Shown: piece after piece, positions 1-5,714 of the stretch
Layout of the letters: each line of letters begins with the position of its first letter
Position numbering within the stretch: the stretch's first letter is position 1
Assembly: GCA_902462495.1 (NCBI GenBank)
Contig: CABQCC010000055.1
Coordinates: 1 to 10,243 of the forward strand
Source: an uncultured Eubacterium sp.
GTDB lineage: Bacteria > Bacillota > Clostridia > Oscillospirales > Acutalibacteraceae
DNA length: 10,243 nt
Direction: 5' to 3'
Notes under the pieces: model-generated
What the model was told of the DNA's origin: nothing
Database searches by the model: none
The model's input: the letters and a program-made list of their open reading frames with translations, nothing else
Position numbers and translations under genes: made by a program

Positions 1-6
1 CCGTCC

Positions 7-231
7 TCACACAAAGCCCGTTAAGGTCAGCAACAAGTGGTAATATCTGAAGCCGTCAGTTCCAAAACCGATTACAAAACAAAAGAAAGCAACGGCAAAC
101 GACAGCATCATAAGAACATCAAGAATGAAAGACAGGACTTTCGGCAAAAAGGTGTTTTCAACAAAAGTGACAAGAGAATACACAAAGGCAAACACAGAAC
201 CGAGAGCAACAAACGACAGCAACATCATCAC
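7..231 (-). CDS. yabQ: Spore cortex biosynthesis protein YabQ, short or truncated
   Basis: YabQ is a small multi-pass membrane protein of the mother cell needed for cortex formation. The 74-aa frame has two or three hydrophobic segments and fits the family core: a small-residue helix (FVALGSVFAFVYSLVTF), a central LSFILDVLMMLSFAVAFFCF helix, then GTDGFRYYHLL, which matches the family's conserved R-Y-Y/Y-H turn. It stops (TGA at 7-9) where homologues normally continue with another helix, so it is short for the family. A frameshift cannot be judged with 6 nt left. Start: GTG at 231, or ATG at 228 overlapping the yabP TGA. Assignment rests on position after yabP and topology. Confidence 0.72.
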   Translation of the reverse strand: MMMLLSFVALGSVFAFVYSLVTFVENTFLPKVLSFILDVLMMLSFAVAFFCFVIGFGTDGFRYYHLLLTLTGFV

Positions 232-500
232 GAAAAAAGTCGCCTGAATGTGCTTTTTTTGACTCCGTCATTGACATAAACAAGGGCGGTTATTTTGCCG
301 TTTACCTTTAAGCAACCGCTTGTTAAATCGAGTTCTTCAATATGCAAGCCCTCGCCTTTGATAGTTAAAGCGCCGTAATCGGTTTTTGCGTGTATTTCTT
401 CTTCATTGAACGCATCAACATCAGTCACGCCGTCAAGAGTGGCGAACTCTCGATTTTTCACGGTAAAAGAGTGTTCTTTTTTGTTTTCAAATTCATTCAT
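228..500 (-). CDS. yabP: Sporulation protein YabP
   Basis: YabP is a small mother-cell sporulation protein, related to YqfC, needed for spore coat/cortex assembly. The 90-aa protein shows the family pattern: REFATLDGVTDVDAF (17-31), EIHAKTDYGALTIKGEGLHIEELDLTSGCLKVNGKI split around 35-70, and ALVYVND near the C-terminus, with a basic Phe/Arg/Leu-rich end. Length is normal. ATG at 500 has the SD GAGGG at 511-507, 6 nt away. It ends in a TGA that overlaps the start of yabQ, the usual yabP-yabQ arrangement. The gene is likely expressed only during sporulation, apart from the redox operon upstream. Confidence 0.9.
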   Translation of the reverse strand: MNEFENKKEHSFTVKNREFATLDGVTDVDAFNEEEIHAKTDYGALTIKGEGLHIEELDLTSGCLKVNGKITALVYVNDGVKKSTFRRLFS

Positions 501-516
501 ACTAATCCCTCACAGG

Positions 517-545
517 AATATATGAAAAAATGCCCTGAAATATTC
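517..545 (-). promoter_or_regulatory. Candidate sigma-E (mother-cell sporulation) promoter of yabPQ
   Basis: On the minus strand GAATATT (545-539) fits the sigma-E -35 pattern KMATATT at all seven positions. A 14-nt spacer is followed by CATATATT (524-517), which fits the -10 CATACAHT at seven of eight positions. The -35 lies in the stem and loop of the preceding terminator and the T-run fills the spacer. The leader would be only about 8-12 nt but would still include GAGGG. yabP is a sigma-E gene in Bacillus subtilis, which supports the assignment. Confidence 0.6.
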
Positions 546-550
546 AGAGC
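524..550 (-). terminator. Intrinsic terminator of the apbE operon
   Basis: On the minus strand GCTCTGA, loop ATATT, TCAGGGC forms a 7-bp stem (550-532, one G-T pair), followed by A and six T (530-525). It starts 2 nt after the Gx-protein stop codon and ends only about 24 nt before yabP. Confidence 0.85.
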
Positions 551-551
551 A

Positions 552-1064
552 TCAAACATTCTTTTTAATTTTAGAAATTCGGTCAACAACCAATTTTGAA
601 GCGTAGCCCATAACAAGACCGGTCACCATACCCGAAACGAGGAGAACCGGCAAATAATAAGCAATTCTGACCGTGCTTGTAAGAACAACCGCTACAATCA
701 ACTGCCCGATATTGTGCATTATACCGCCGAGCATACTCACACCAACGATGGAAAGCTTTGTGTTTTTGAGCAATGTCATAACGAGCCAACTCAAAAAGCA
801 ACCGACAAGGCTATATGCAATAGTCATCGGATTGCCAAATAGCAGACCCGACAAAAGCACACGAAGCACGCCTATAATAATTGCATCAACAGGCTTCATC
901 ATATAGAGCGCAAACACAACAACGATATTTGCAAAGCCGAGTTTTACACCCGGAATCGGGATGAGCAAATTAATCGGAATAAACGATTCAAGATAGCTGA
1001 ACACAAGTGCAAGCGCTATCATCATACCGTAGAACGCAATATTTTTTAATTTAGATTTTTTCAT
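552..1064 (-). CDS. Gx transporter family / 'heptaprenyl diphosphate synthase component I'-like membrane protein
   Basis: The 170-aa protein has a short basic start (MKKSKLKN) and five to six hydrophobic segments, with motifs PGVKLGFANIVVVFALY, LLSGLLFGNP and SMLGGIMHNIGQL. These fit the family often labelled heptaprenyl diphosphate synthase component I (Hpre_diP_synt_I), which looks like a small membrane carrier related to ECF substrate-binding components and not a prenyltransferase. In Firmicutes it is regularly paired with NusG_II and FMN-binding genes and, as I recall, resembles EetB. Ligand unknown; a quinone precursor, flavin or other small molecule would fit. ATG at 1064 is preferred; a TTG at 1076, right after the previous stop, would add four residues. 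Neither has a strong SD. TGA at 552 is followed immediately by a terminator. Confidence 0.82.
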   Translation of the reverse strand: MKKSKLKNIAFYGMMIALALVFSYLESFIPINLLIPIPGVKLGFANIVVVFALYMMKPVDAIIIGVLRVLLSGLLFGNPMTIAYSLVGCFLSWLVMTLLKNTKLSIVGVSMLGGIMHNIGQLIVAVVLTSTVRIAYYLPVLLVSGMVTGLVMGYASKLVVDRISKIKKNV

Positions 1065-1076
1065 ACAAAATACCAA

Positions 1077-1445
1077 CTATGCCACGGCATCAATCTCATC
1101 ATCCGCTGATTTTTCATCAGTCACGGTGACAACAAATTTATGAGGCAGGCAAATAATCGACTCGCCCGACCTATTGACAGATTTGTGATTGACGCAAACA
1201 CCGTCGGGACAATTTGCCTGAGTTACCTTTGCTTTGCCGTCTTTGATGACAAGAGTGTTTGTATCGCCGTCAAAATCATACTGCTTTTCAAAATCTTCAT
1301 CAAGTTTTAAGGTATCAACAACTTTTCCGTCAACCTCAACCTGAACGAATTTGCCGCTGTCGCCATTGACAAAATAAAGATAAAAGCAAAGCACACCTGC
1401 AACTGCAAGCACAACAGCAACTATAATCAAGTCAGCCTTTTTCAT
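1077..1445 (-). CDS. NusG domain II-containing protein, membrane anchored
   Basis: The 122-aa protein has an N-terminal membrane segment (about 5-25) and an exported domain of the NusG_II family (a domain name only; not the transcription factor NusG). Diagnostic parts are VQVEVDGKVVDTL (34-46), NTLVIKDGKAKV (63-74), CPDGVCVNHKSV (79-90) and GESIICLPHKFVVTV (94-108). The conserved Cys79/Cys84 pair and Cys99 suggest a disulfide or redox/metal role. The family is common beside RNF, apbE and FMN-binding genes in Firmicutes and, as I recall, resembles EetA of flavin-based electron-transfer loci. No biochemical role can be claimed. ATG overlaps the previous stop by one base with no good SD, so translation is probably coupled. 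The Gx-type protein follows directly. Confidence 0.87.
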   Translation of the reverse strand: MKKADLIIVAVVLAVAGVLCFYLYFVNGDSGKFVQVEVDGKVVDTLKLDEDFEKQYDFDGDTNTLVIKDGKAKVTQANCPDGVCVNHKSVNRSGESIICLPHKFVVTVTDEKSADDEIDAVA

Positions 1446-2011
1446 TATTTAGCCAAAAATTCGGTTACATATTCTGCTGCGTTGTCAACACCGTTGATTA
1501 CGGCCTCTGATGAAATTGTGCTCTTTGCGATTACATCAACCTTTGAGCCTTTTTCAATGCCGTTTGATGAAACAACAGGTATCTTTTTGCCCTCAAACTG
1601 ATTTTTGAAATCATCTGTAGCAATACGAACACCGAGGTATTCGGTTTCTTCCTGTTTGATGATGTCAACACCGCAAACAACTTTGCCGTCAGCGGTGATT
1701 GTTGTTGCCATTTCGATAGGAGATTCAGCGTTGTAACCGACTGTTGTGCCGTTGATTACATAAGCCACAACTTCGTTTTTATCGTTATACACTTCTTCAA
1801 CGCCTGTTACGCCGAGTTCGTTATCTTTAACGGCAACAGGCACAGACTTTGAAATTGTGAAGTTTACATCAACGGTGCCGTTATTTTTCTCATCAACAGC
1901 ATTTTTGATTGCGATTGAGCCAAATACAACAGCAACGCTGAGTACAAGCATAATGACGAAATACACAAGCTGTTTTTTTGATTTTGGATTGTAATGCGCT
2001 TTTGATTTCAT
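1445..2011 (-). CDS. Membrane-anchored FMN-binding-domain protein (RnfG-like)
   Basis: The 188-aa protein has a basic N-terminus, one membrane segment (about 15-36), and an extracytoplasmic FMN-binding domain: GYNAESPIEMATTITADGKVV (92-112), EETEYLGVRIATDDFKNQFEGK (121-142) and DVIAKSTISSEAV (159-171). This parallels RnfG GYGGEIDVAIGI, SETAGLGSK, DFQNQFKGK and DAISGATITTNAV block for block. At the flavinylation position it reads AKST (162-165) instead of SGAT, although the acceptor-position threonine T165 is kept. It may still be modified, bind FMN non-covalently, or have lost flavin. Lies directly behind apbE, with an SD in the apbE tail; its TAA overlaps the next ATG by one base. Confidence 0.88.
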   Translation of the reverse strand: MKSKAHYNPKSKKQLVYFVIMLVLSVAVVFGSIAIKNAVDEKNNGTVDVNFTISKSVPVAVKDNELGVTGVEEVYNDKNEVVAYVINGTTVGYNAESPIEMATTITADGKVVCGVDIIKQEETEYLGVRIATDDFKNQFEGKKIPVVSSNGIEKGSKVDVIAKSTISSEAVINGVDNAAEYVTEFLAK

Positions 2012-2014
2012 AAT

Positions 2015-3073
2015 TTATTCCTCCGAATTATCTAAAAATTGATTAAATCCTTTTGAAAATGTTTTGTTATATTCCTTATCAACCCATACGGCTTCTATTC
2101 CGTCAAGGCTGTCAACAAGATTTTTGCCGTCCTCGATAGTCATATTAAACAACGCAGTTGACATTGCATCGCCGAATGACGAATCCTTGCAAATCACCGA
2201 CACGCTCGCCATATATTCGCTCGGCATAAGTGTTTCGGGGTTGATTATGTGGCAATATTTTTTGCCGTCAACGGTGTAGTAGCGTTGATAATCACCGCTT
2301 GTTACAATGCACTCGTCCGTGATATTGAGTTTCAGCAAGAAATCATCCGAAGTGGTATCGGGATTTTCTATGCCGATAGTCCATTTTGTTTTGCCGTCAT
2401 CATTTTTATAGCCGAAAGTCGAGACATTTCCGCCGATTGAAATAGCGGCGCTTGTCCACAAATTGCTCTTTGCCCAGTCTGAAATCTGTTGAACGGCATA
2501 ACCCTTGGCGATAGCACCGACATCGAGTTTCATCTCAGGGTCTTTAAAATAAACAGTATTATTATTCTTGTCTATAACAAGATTGTTAATATCGGTATGT
2601 TTGCTTGCTTCTTTAAGTTTCGACATATCGGGAAGTTTCGCTTCATCGGGATTCGCAATGCCGTAATCCCTCTCGTTATGCCACAATTCAAGAACCGTGC
2701 CCATACAAATATTCACTTTGCCTTGAGTGGTGTTATAAATTTCTTTGCCGTAATTGAGCATATCAATTATTTTCGCATCAACCTTTACAGGAGCTTTGCC
2801 TGCAAGTTTGTTGACATTATAAAGATTTGTTACACCCTCGTGTTCCTTATAAATATCGAACAGTTCATCATAGGTTTTAAGTTCATCATAAAACCGCTGA
2901 TAATTGCGGTCGAACTCCTCCTGACTGTTGTCATAAGCGATAACGGTTGAAGCGGTATCGAAAAGGTCAAGGAACGACGCTTTATATTTTTCCTTTGCTT
3001 TGGCAGAATTGGAGCAAGAAGCGAAAGCAACAGCAACCGCAAAAGCCAAAAAGAGCGACATTATTTTTTTCAT
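2015..3073 (-). CDS. apbE: FAD:protein FMN transferase ApbE (lipoprotein)
   Basis: ApbE cleaves FAD and attaches FMN to a Ser/Thr of target proteins outside the cytoplasm. The 352-aa protein has a lipoprotein signal (MKKIMSLFLA..., FASC with C20 lipidated) and the family motifs: FDTASTVIAY (38-47), LDVGAIAKGYAVQ (183-195), AISIGGNVSTFG (210-221), WTIGIENP (231-238), TSGDYQRYY (258-266), HIINPETLMP (275-284) and the metal/FAD region FGDAMSTALF (300-309, with D302). Length and motif order are normal, so it looks active. RnfG and RnfD are obvious substrates; the FMN-binding protein next door and the upstream lipoprotein are candidates. No ribosome binding site precedes the ATG. The last codons carry the SD GGAGGAA for the next gene, 3 nt downstream, so the genes are cotranscribed. 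Confidence 0.94.
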   Translation of the reverse strand: MKKIMSLFLAFAVAVAFASCSNSAKAKEKYKASFLDLFDTASTVIAYDNSQEEFDRNYQRFYDELKTYDELFDIYKEHEGVTNLYNVNKLAGKAPVKVDAKIIDMLNYGKEIYNTTQGKVNICMGTVLELWHNERDYGIANPDEAKLPDMSKLKEASKHTDINNLVIDKNNNTVYFKDPEMKLDVGAIAKGYAVQQISDWAKSNLWTSAAISIGGNVSTFGYKNDDGKTKWTIGIENPDTTSDDFLLKLNITDECIVTSGDYQRYYTVDGKKYCHIINPETLMPSEYMASVSVICKDSSFGDAMSTALFNMTIEDGKNLVDSLDGIEAVWVDKEYNKTFSKGFNQFLDNSEE

Positions 3074-3080
3074 AAATAAT

Positions 3081-3109
3081 ATTATATCAGAAATTCGCTA
3101 ACAATTCAA
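3081..3109 (-). promoter_or_regulatory. Probable promoter of the apbE operon, very close to the start codon
   Basis: On the minus strand there is TTGAAT (3109-3104, 4 of 6), a 17-nt spacer, and TATAAT (3086-3081, perfect). Only 7 nt (ATTATTT) lie between the -10 and the apbE ATG at 3073, so transcription would be expected to begin at or near the A of the ATG. There is no Shine-Dalgarno sequence in that interval. More upstream TATA-like hexamers (around 3120-3140) are possible but have poorer -35 partners. Confidence 0.6.
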
Positions 3110-3165
3110 CCACTATAATATATTTATTATATATACAACAAATAAATATGTTCACAAATATATTC

Positions 3166-3193
3166 AAAAAAAGTTCCCCAAAAGGGGAACTTT
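3166..3193 (-). terminator. Strong intrinsic terminator after the lipoprotein gene
   Basis: On the minus strand AAAGTTCCCC, loop TTTT, GGGGAACTTT forms a perfect 10-bp stem (3193-3170), and the T-run continues to 3166. It begins about 20 nt after the lipoprotein stop. The plus strand also has an A/T flank, but no plus-strand gene needs it. It separates the lipoprotein gene from the apbE operon. Confidence 0.93.
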
Positions 3194-3213
3194 AAATTAG
3201 CAATTAAAAGCAA

Positions 3214-4212
3214 TTATGAATTGATTGCCTTTGCAACATTTTCTGCAATGCCGTTGATTGTCATTGTACAACCGGCCTTGAGGTCTGCGTCAGTTGCTGT
3301 CATGTCGTCGCCATAAGAAGCCTTGACTTCGTCAGCTGTCTTGCCAACACACCATTTCTCAAATGCTTCAGCCTGCTCATACCACTCTTTACCGATTGGT
3401 GATGCGCCTCTCATATTGTAATCGTCGCCAAGTTCTTTCTTTGACTTGTAAGCACCCTTTTTAACGGTGAACTTGCCGTCAGCGATTGAGCACTTAGCCT
3501 GTGAAGCATCGATAACGCAAGATGTTACCTTGCCGTCTGCATCAACAGTTACGATTGCATAGTTTGTGTCATACTGAAGATTTGTTTCGTTTGACTCATA
3601 ATACTTTTCTGTTGTCATAGAAAGCTTAAGTGAATCAGTAGCGCTTGCACCGAGGTCTTTTGCATTTTCCATAGCCTGTGCTGTTACCTGTGCAAAACCG
3701 TTTGCATACATTGTGCAACCAGCCTTGAGGTCTGCATCTGATGGATAACCGTCTTCGCCGATACCTGCCTTAACTTCTTCAGCTGTCTTGCCCTTTGCCC
3801 ATTCTTCAAATGCAGCAATTTGCTCATACCATTCTTTGCCGATTACGGAAGCACCCTTCATACCGTAGTCTTCCTTCTTATCACGCTTTGTTCTGAGGTC
3901 TGCTACATCGCCGTTATCCTTCTTGAGGTCAGGCTTTGTCTGAGCTTCGTCAATTTTTACATCAATAATTTTACCGTCTGCATCAACAAGAACTGCTGCA
4001 CATACAGAGTCAATTTCAAGTGCTGTTTCAGACTTATTGTATTCATCCTCTTTGATTTCGCTTGAAATAGCGTAACCTGTCTTTGCAGTTGCTGCTGCGT
4101 CAGTTTTTTTGCCGTCTGTTGTTGTTGAATCCTTTGAACCGGAGCAAGCTGCAAAGCCAACTGCCATCAAGCCTGCAAGTCCGACTGCAAGAATTTTTTT
4201 CATTTTAGTCAT
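3214..4212 (-). CDS. Secreted lipoprotein with two FMN-binding-like repeats (possible extracytoplasmic flavoprotein)
   Basis: The 332-aa protein has a lipoprotein signal (basic MTKMKK, hydrophobic core, VGFAAC with C23 as the lipidated residue), then a Ser/Thr/Lys-rich linker and two homologous domains (about 66-185 and 215-332). Each domain runs V-x-VDADGK, a charged lysine stretch, DDYNMRGASPIGKEWYEQ or its variant, AFE-x-W, GKTADEVKA, DADLKAGCTM-x-x-NG and an alanine-rich helix. Aligned by eye, DLKAGCTM..NG matches the DAISGATITTNAV end of RnfG, so I read the domains as divergent FMN-binding folds with AGCT at 164-167 and 313-316 replacing SGAT. The two-domain lipoprotein layout recalls Listeria PplA. 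Function inferred: surface flavin electron carrier or ApbE substrate. ATG 4212 is favoured by SD AAAGGAGAGG; an in-frame ATG at 4203 is the alternative. Own promoter and terminator. Confidence 0.8.
   Translation of the reverse strand: MTKMKKILAVGLAGLMAVGFAACSGSKDSTTTDGKKTDAAATAKTGYAISSEIKEDEYNKSETALEIDSVCAAVLVDADGKIIDVKIDEAQTKPDLKKDNGDVADLRTKRDKKEDYGMKGASVIGKEWYEQIAAFEEWAKGKTAEEVKAGIGEDGYPSDADLKAGCTMYANGFAQVTAQAMENAKDLGASATDSLKLSMTTEKYYESNETNLQYDTNYAIVTVDADGKVTSCVIDASQAKCSIADGKFTVKKGAYKSKKELGDDYNMRGASPIGKEWYEQAEAFEKWCVGKTADEVKASYGDDMTATDADLKAGCTMTINGIAENVAKAINS
3217..4017 (-). repeat. Internal tandem duplication within the lipoprotein gene
   Basis: Codons for residues 66-185 (about 4017-3658) and 215-332 (about 3570-3217) encode two diverged copies of one domain. 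The best conserved blocks are GAS-x-IGKEWYEQ, DADLKAGCTM and GKTA-x-EVKA. Similarity is also visible in the DNA around 3240-3420 and 3690-3860. The divergence at other positions points to an old duplication. Confidence 0.8.
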
Positions 4213-4247
4213 AATAATCCTCTCCTTTAATATTATTGTTTACCAAA

Positions 4248-4257
4248 ATGTTAACAT
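4248..4257. promoter_or_regulatory. 10-bp perfect palindrome at the expected start site
   Basis: ATGTTAACAT is a perfect 10-bp palindrome just downstream of the -10 of the lipoprotein promoter, where a repressor would block initiation. It is short and AT-rich, so chance is quite possible. Confidence 0.3.
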
Positions 4258-4258
4258 C

Positions 4259-4287
4259 ATTTTAAATCATTGATAAGAGATTGTCAA
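4259..4287 (-). promoter_or_regulatory. Probable promoter of the lipoprotein gene
   Basis: On the minus strand there is TTGACA (4287-4282, perfect -35), a 17-nt spacer, and TAAAAT (4264-4259, 5 of 6). The expected start is near 4252, giving a leader of about 40 nt that contains AAAGGAGAGG before the ATG at 4212. One of the best sigma-A matches in the window, so this gene is probably expressed strongly and independently of rnf. Confidence 0.8.
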
Positions 4288-4292
4288 TATCT

Positions 4293-4312
4293 TTGTGAAA
4301 AATTTATCACAA
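4293..4312. promoter_or_regulatory. Candidate operator: TTGTGA/TCACAA palindrome
   Basis: On the minus strand the sequence is TTGTGATAAATTTTTCACAA, a 20-bp palindrome with one mismatched pair and perfect 6-bp ends. It lies 5 bp upstream of the -35 of the lipoprotein promoter, centred near -50 from the expected start. The half-sites look like those of Rex (NAD/NADH sensor) and CRP/FNR regulators, but the 8-nt spacing is 2 nt longer than the usual N6 for either. Regulator unknown. It may double as a weak hairpin after rnfB. Confidence 0.5.
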
Positions 4313-4322
4313 TATTTAGACA

Positions 4323-5120
4323 TTAATATTTCTTAATTATCTTTCTCGGACACTTTTCGGCACATTTACCGCAAGAAGTACATTTTTCGTAATCAATCTT
4401 TGCGATGTTATCGACGACTGTGATAGCTCCTGCCTCACAAACCTTTTGGCAAATACCGCAAGCAATACAACCTGCTGTGCAGGCATCTCTTACATCCTTG
4501 CCCTTTACATGTGAGAAGCACTGAACACGATAATGTGATTCGGCAGGAACAAGCTCAATAAGCTGATGAGGACAAATCTTTACGCACTTGCCACAAGCAA
4601 TGCAAAGACTTTCGTCAACAACGGCTTTCTTGTCGATAATACGAATTGCGCTTTCAGGGCAAACTCTTGCGCAAGAACCGAAGCCGAGACATCCGTATTT
4701 ACAAGCATACGGGCTTGAACCCGGCATAATTGAAGCTGCGGTACAGCTGTCAATACCAATATAGTTATAATCAAGAGTTCTCTTGTCGCTGTTACCGTCA
4801 CACTTTACATATGCAACCTTACGAGTCATTTCGCCAAGTTCCGTGCCCATAATTTTTGCAACTTGTTCCGCAACAGGCTTGCCGCCGACAGGACAACCCG
4901 AAACCGGAGCTTCGCCTGAAGCAATAGCGTGAGCAAGAGCGTCACATCCTGCATAACCGCAACCACCGCAGTTACTGCCCGGAAGAACCTCTCTGACTTT
5001 TTCTTCTTTTTCATCTACTTCTACATGAAAAACTTTCTCTGCAATACCGAGGGCAACGCCTACTATCAAACTGATGAGGCACACAACGCCAACGGCAATT
5101 AAAATCTCCTTAAAATCCAT
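4323..5120 (-). CDS. rnfB: RNF complex subunit RnfB (multi-cluster ferredoxin subunit)
   Basis: RnfB is the entry point for electrons from reduced ferredoxin. The 265-aa protein has an N-terminal membrane anchor (about 5-27), a [4Fe-4S] domain of the RnfB/Fe-S type (NCGGCGYAGC, C51/54/59, with C76 in SGCPVGG), and then four ferredoxin-like cysteine groups: C140/144/150/154, C173/176/179/183, C214/218/221/224/228, and C247/250/253/257. The cysteine count suggests about five clusters, as in clostridial RnfB. ATG at 5120 has the SD AAAGGAG. It is the last rnf gene, which gives the order C-D-G-E-A-B seen in clostridial RNF operons. No clear terminator follows it, so read-through into the lipoprotein gene is possible. 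Confidence 0.96.
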   Translation of the reverse strand: MDFKEILIAVGVVCLISLIVGVALGIAEKVFHVEVDEKEEKVREVLPGSNCGGCGYAGCDALAHAIASGEAPVSGCPVGGKPVAEQVAKIMGTELGEMTRKVAYVKCDGNSDKRTLDYNYIGIDSCTAASIMPGSSPYACKYGCLGFGSCARVCPESAIRIIDKKAVVDESLCIACGKCVKICPHQLIELVPAESHYRVQCFSHVKGKDVRDACTAGCIACGICQKVCEAGAITVVDNIAKIDYEKCTSCGKCAEKCPRKIIKKY

Positions 5121-5135
5121 AAAGCTCCTTTCTGC

Positions 5136-5714
5136 TTAAGCAAAAGCATTGAAGCCGTAGAATGCAATAGACATAAGGCAAGCAGTCATAAGAACCGCAG
5201 GTGTGCCCTTGAAGCATCCCAAGAAATCATTGTTTTCTGTTTTTTCACGAACACTTGCCATAATAACGATGGCAACAGTGAAGCCTAATGCAGTGCCAAA
5301 GCCTGTAACAACGCTTGTAATTACATCGTTTGACTGCTGAACATTTGTGAGAGCAGTACCGAGAACCGCACAGTTTGTTGTGATAAGAGGAAGGTATACA
5401 CCAAGGCTCTTGTAAAGTGACGGAACAACCTTTTTGAGGAAAGTCTCAACAAGCTGAACCAAAAATGCGATTACAACGATGAATATAATAGTTTTTAAAT
5501 ACTCTAAATGAAGCTTTACAATAACATATTTATAGAGTGCACTTGAAACAAGTGACGAAAGAGTGATAACGAAAATTACCGCTCCGCCCATACCTGCGGC
5601 AGTTTTGGTGGATTTTGAAACACCGAGGAACGGACAAATACCCAAGAACTGACTGAGAACAACATTGTTGATGAGTGCTGTTGTAATCAGAACCAAAAAC
5701 AACTTTCCTGCCAT
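5136..5714 (-). CDS. rnfA: RNF complex subunit RnfA (integral membrane)
   Basis: RnfA (NqrE family) is the partner of RnfE in the membrane core and co-ligates the intramembrane [2Fe-2S] cluster that moves electrons across the bilayer. The 192-aa protein is of standard length with six predicted membrane segments. Diagnostic motifs are NNVVLSQFLGICPFLGVS (C27), LGVYLPLITTNCAVLG (C115) and TGFGTALGFTVAI (137-149). The ATG at 5714 abuts the rnfE TAA with no gap, and AAAGGAGGG sits inside rnfE. A 15-nt gap separates it from rnfB. Confidence 0.96.
   Translation of the reverse strand: MAGKLFLVLITTALINNVVLSQFLGICPFLGVSKSTKTAAGMGGAVIFVITLSSLVSSALYKYVIVKLHLEYLKTIIFIVVIAFLVQLVETFLKKVVPSLYKSLGVYLPLITTNCAVLGTALTNVQQSNDVITSVVTGFGTALGFTVAIVIMASVREKTENNDFLGCFKGTPAVLMTACLMSIAFYGFNAFA

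Noticed and set aside
552..1076. Enzyme of heptaprenyl diphosphate synthesis
   Set aside because: The protein is a small multi-helix membrane protein without DDxxD prenyltransferase motifs; the family name is historical and the context is redox/transport.
2489..2950. 153-codon plus-strand frame opposite apbE
   Set aside because: Antisense to ApbE catalytic motifs, with composition typical of a mirrored reading frame; no independent support.
4293..4312. A confirmed Rex or CRP site
   Set aside because: The half-sites fit but the 8-nt gap does not match the N6 spacing of either, so it is listed only as a candidate operator.
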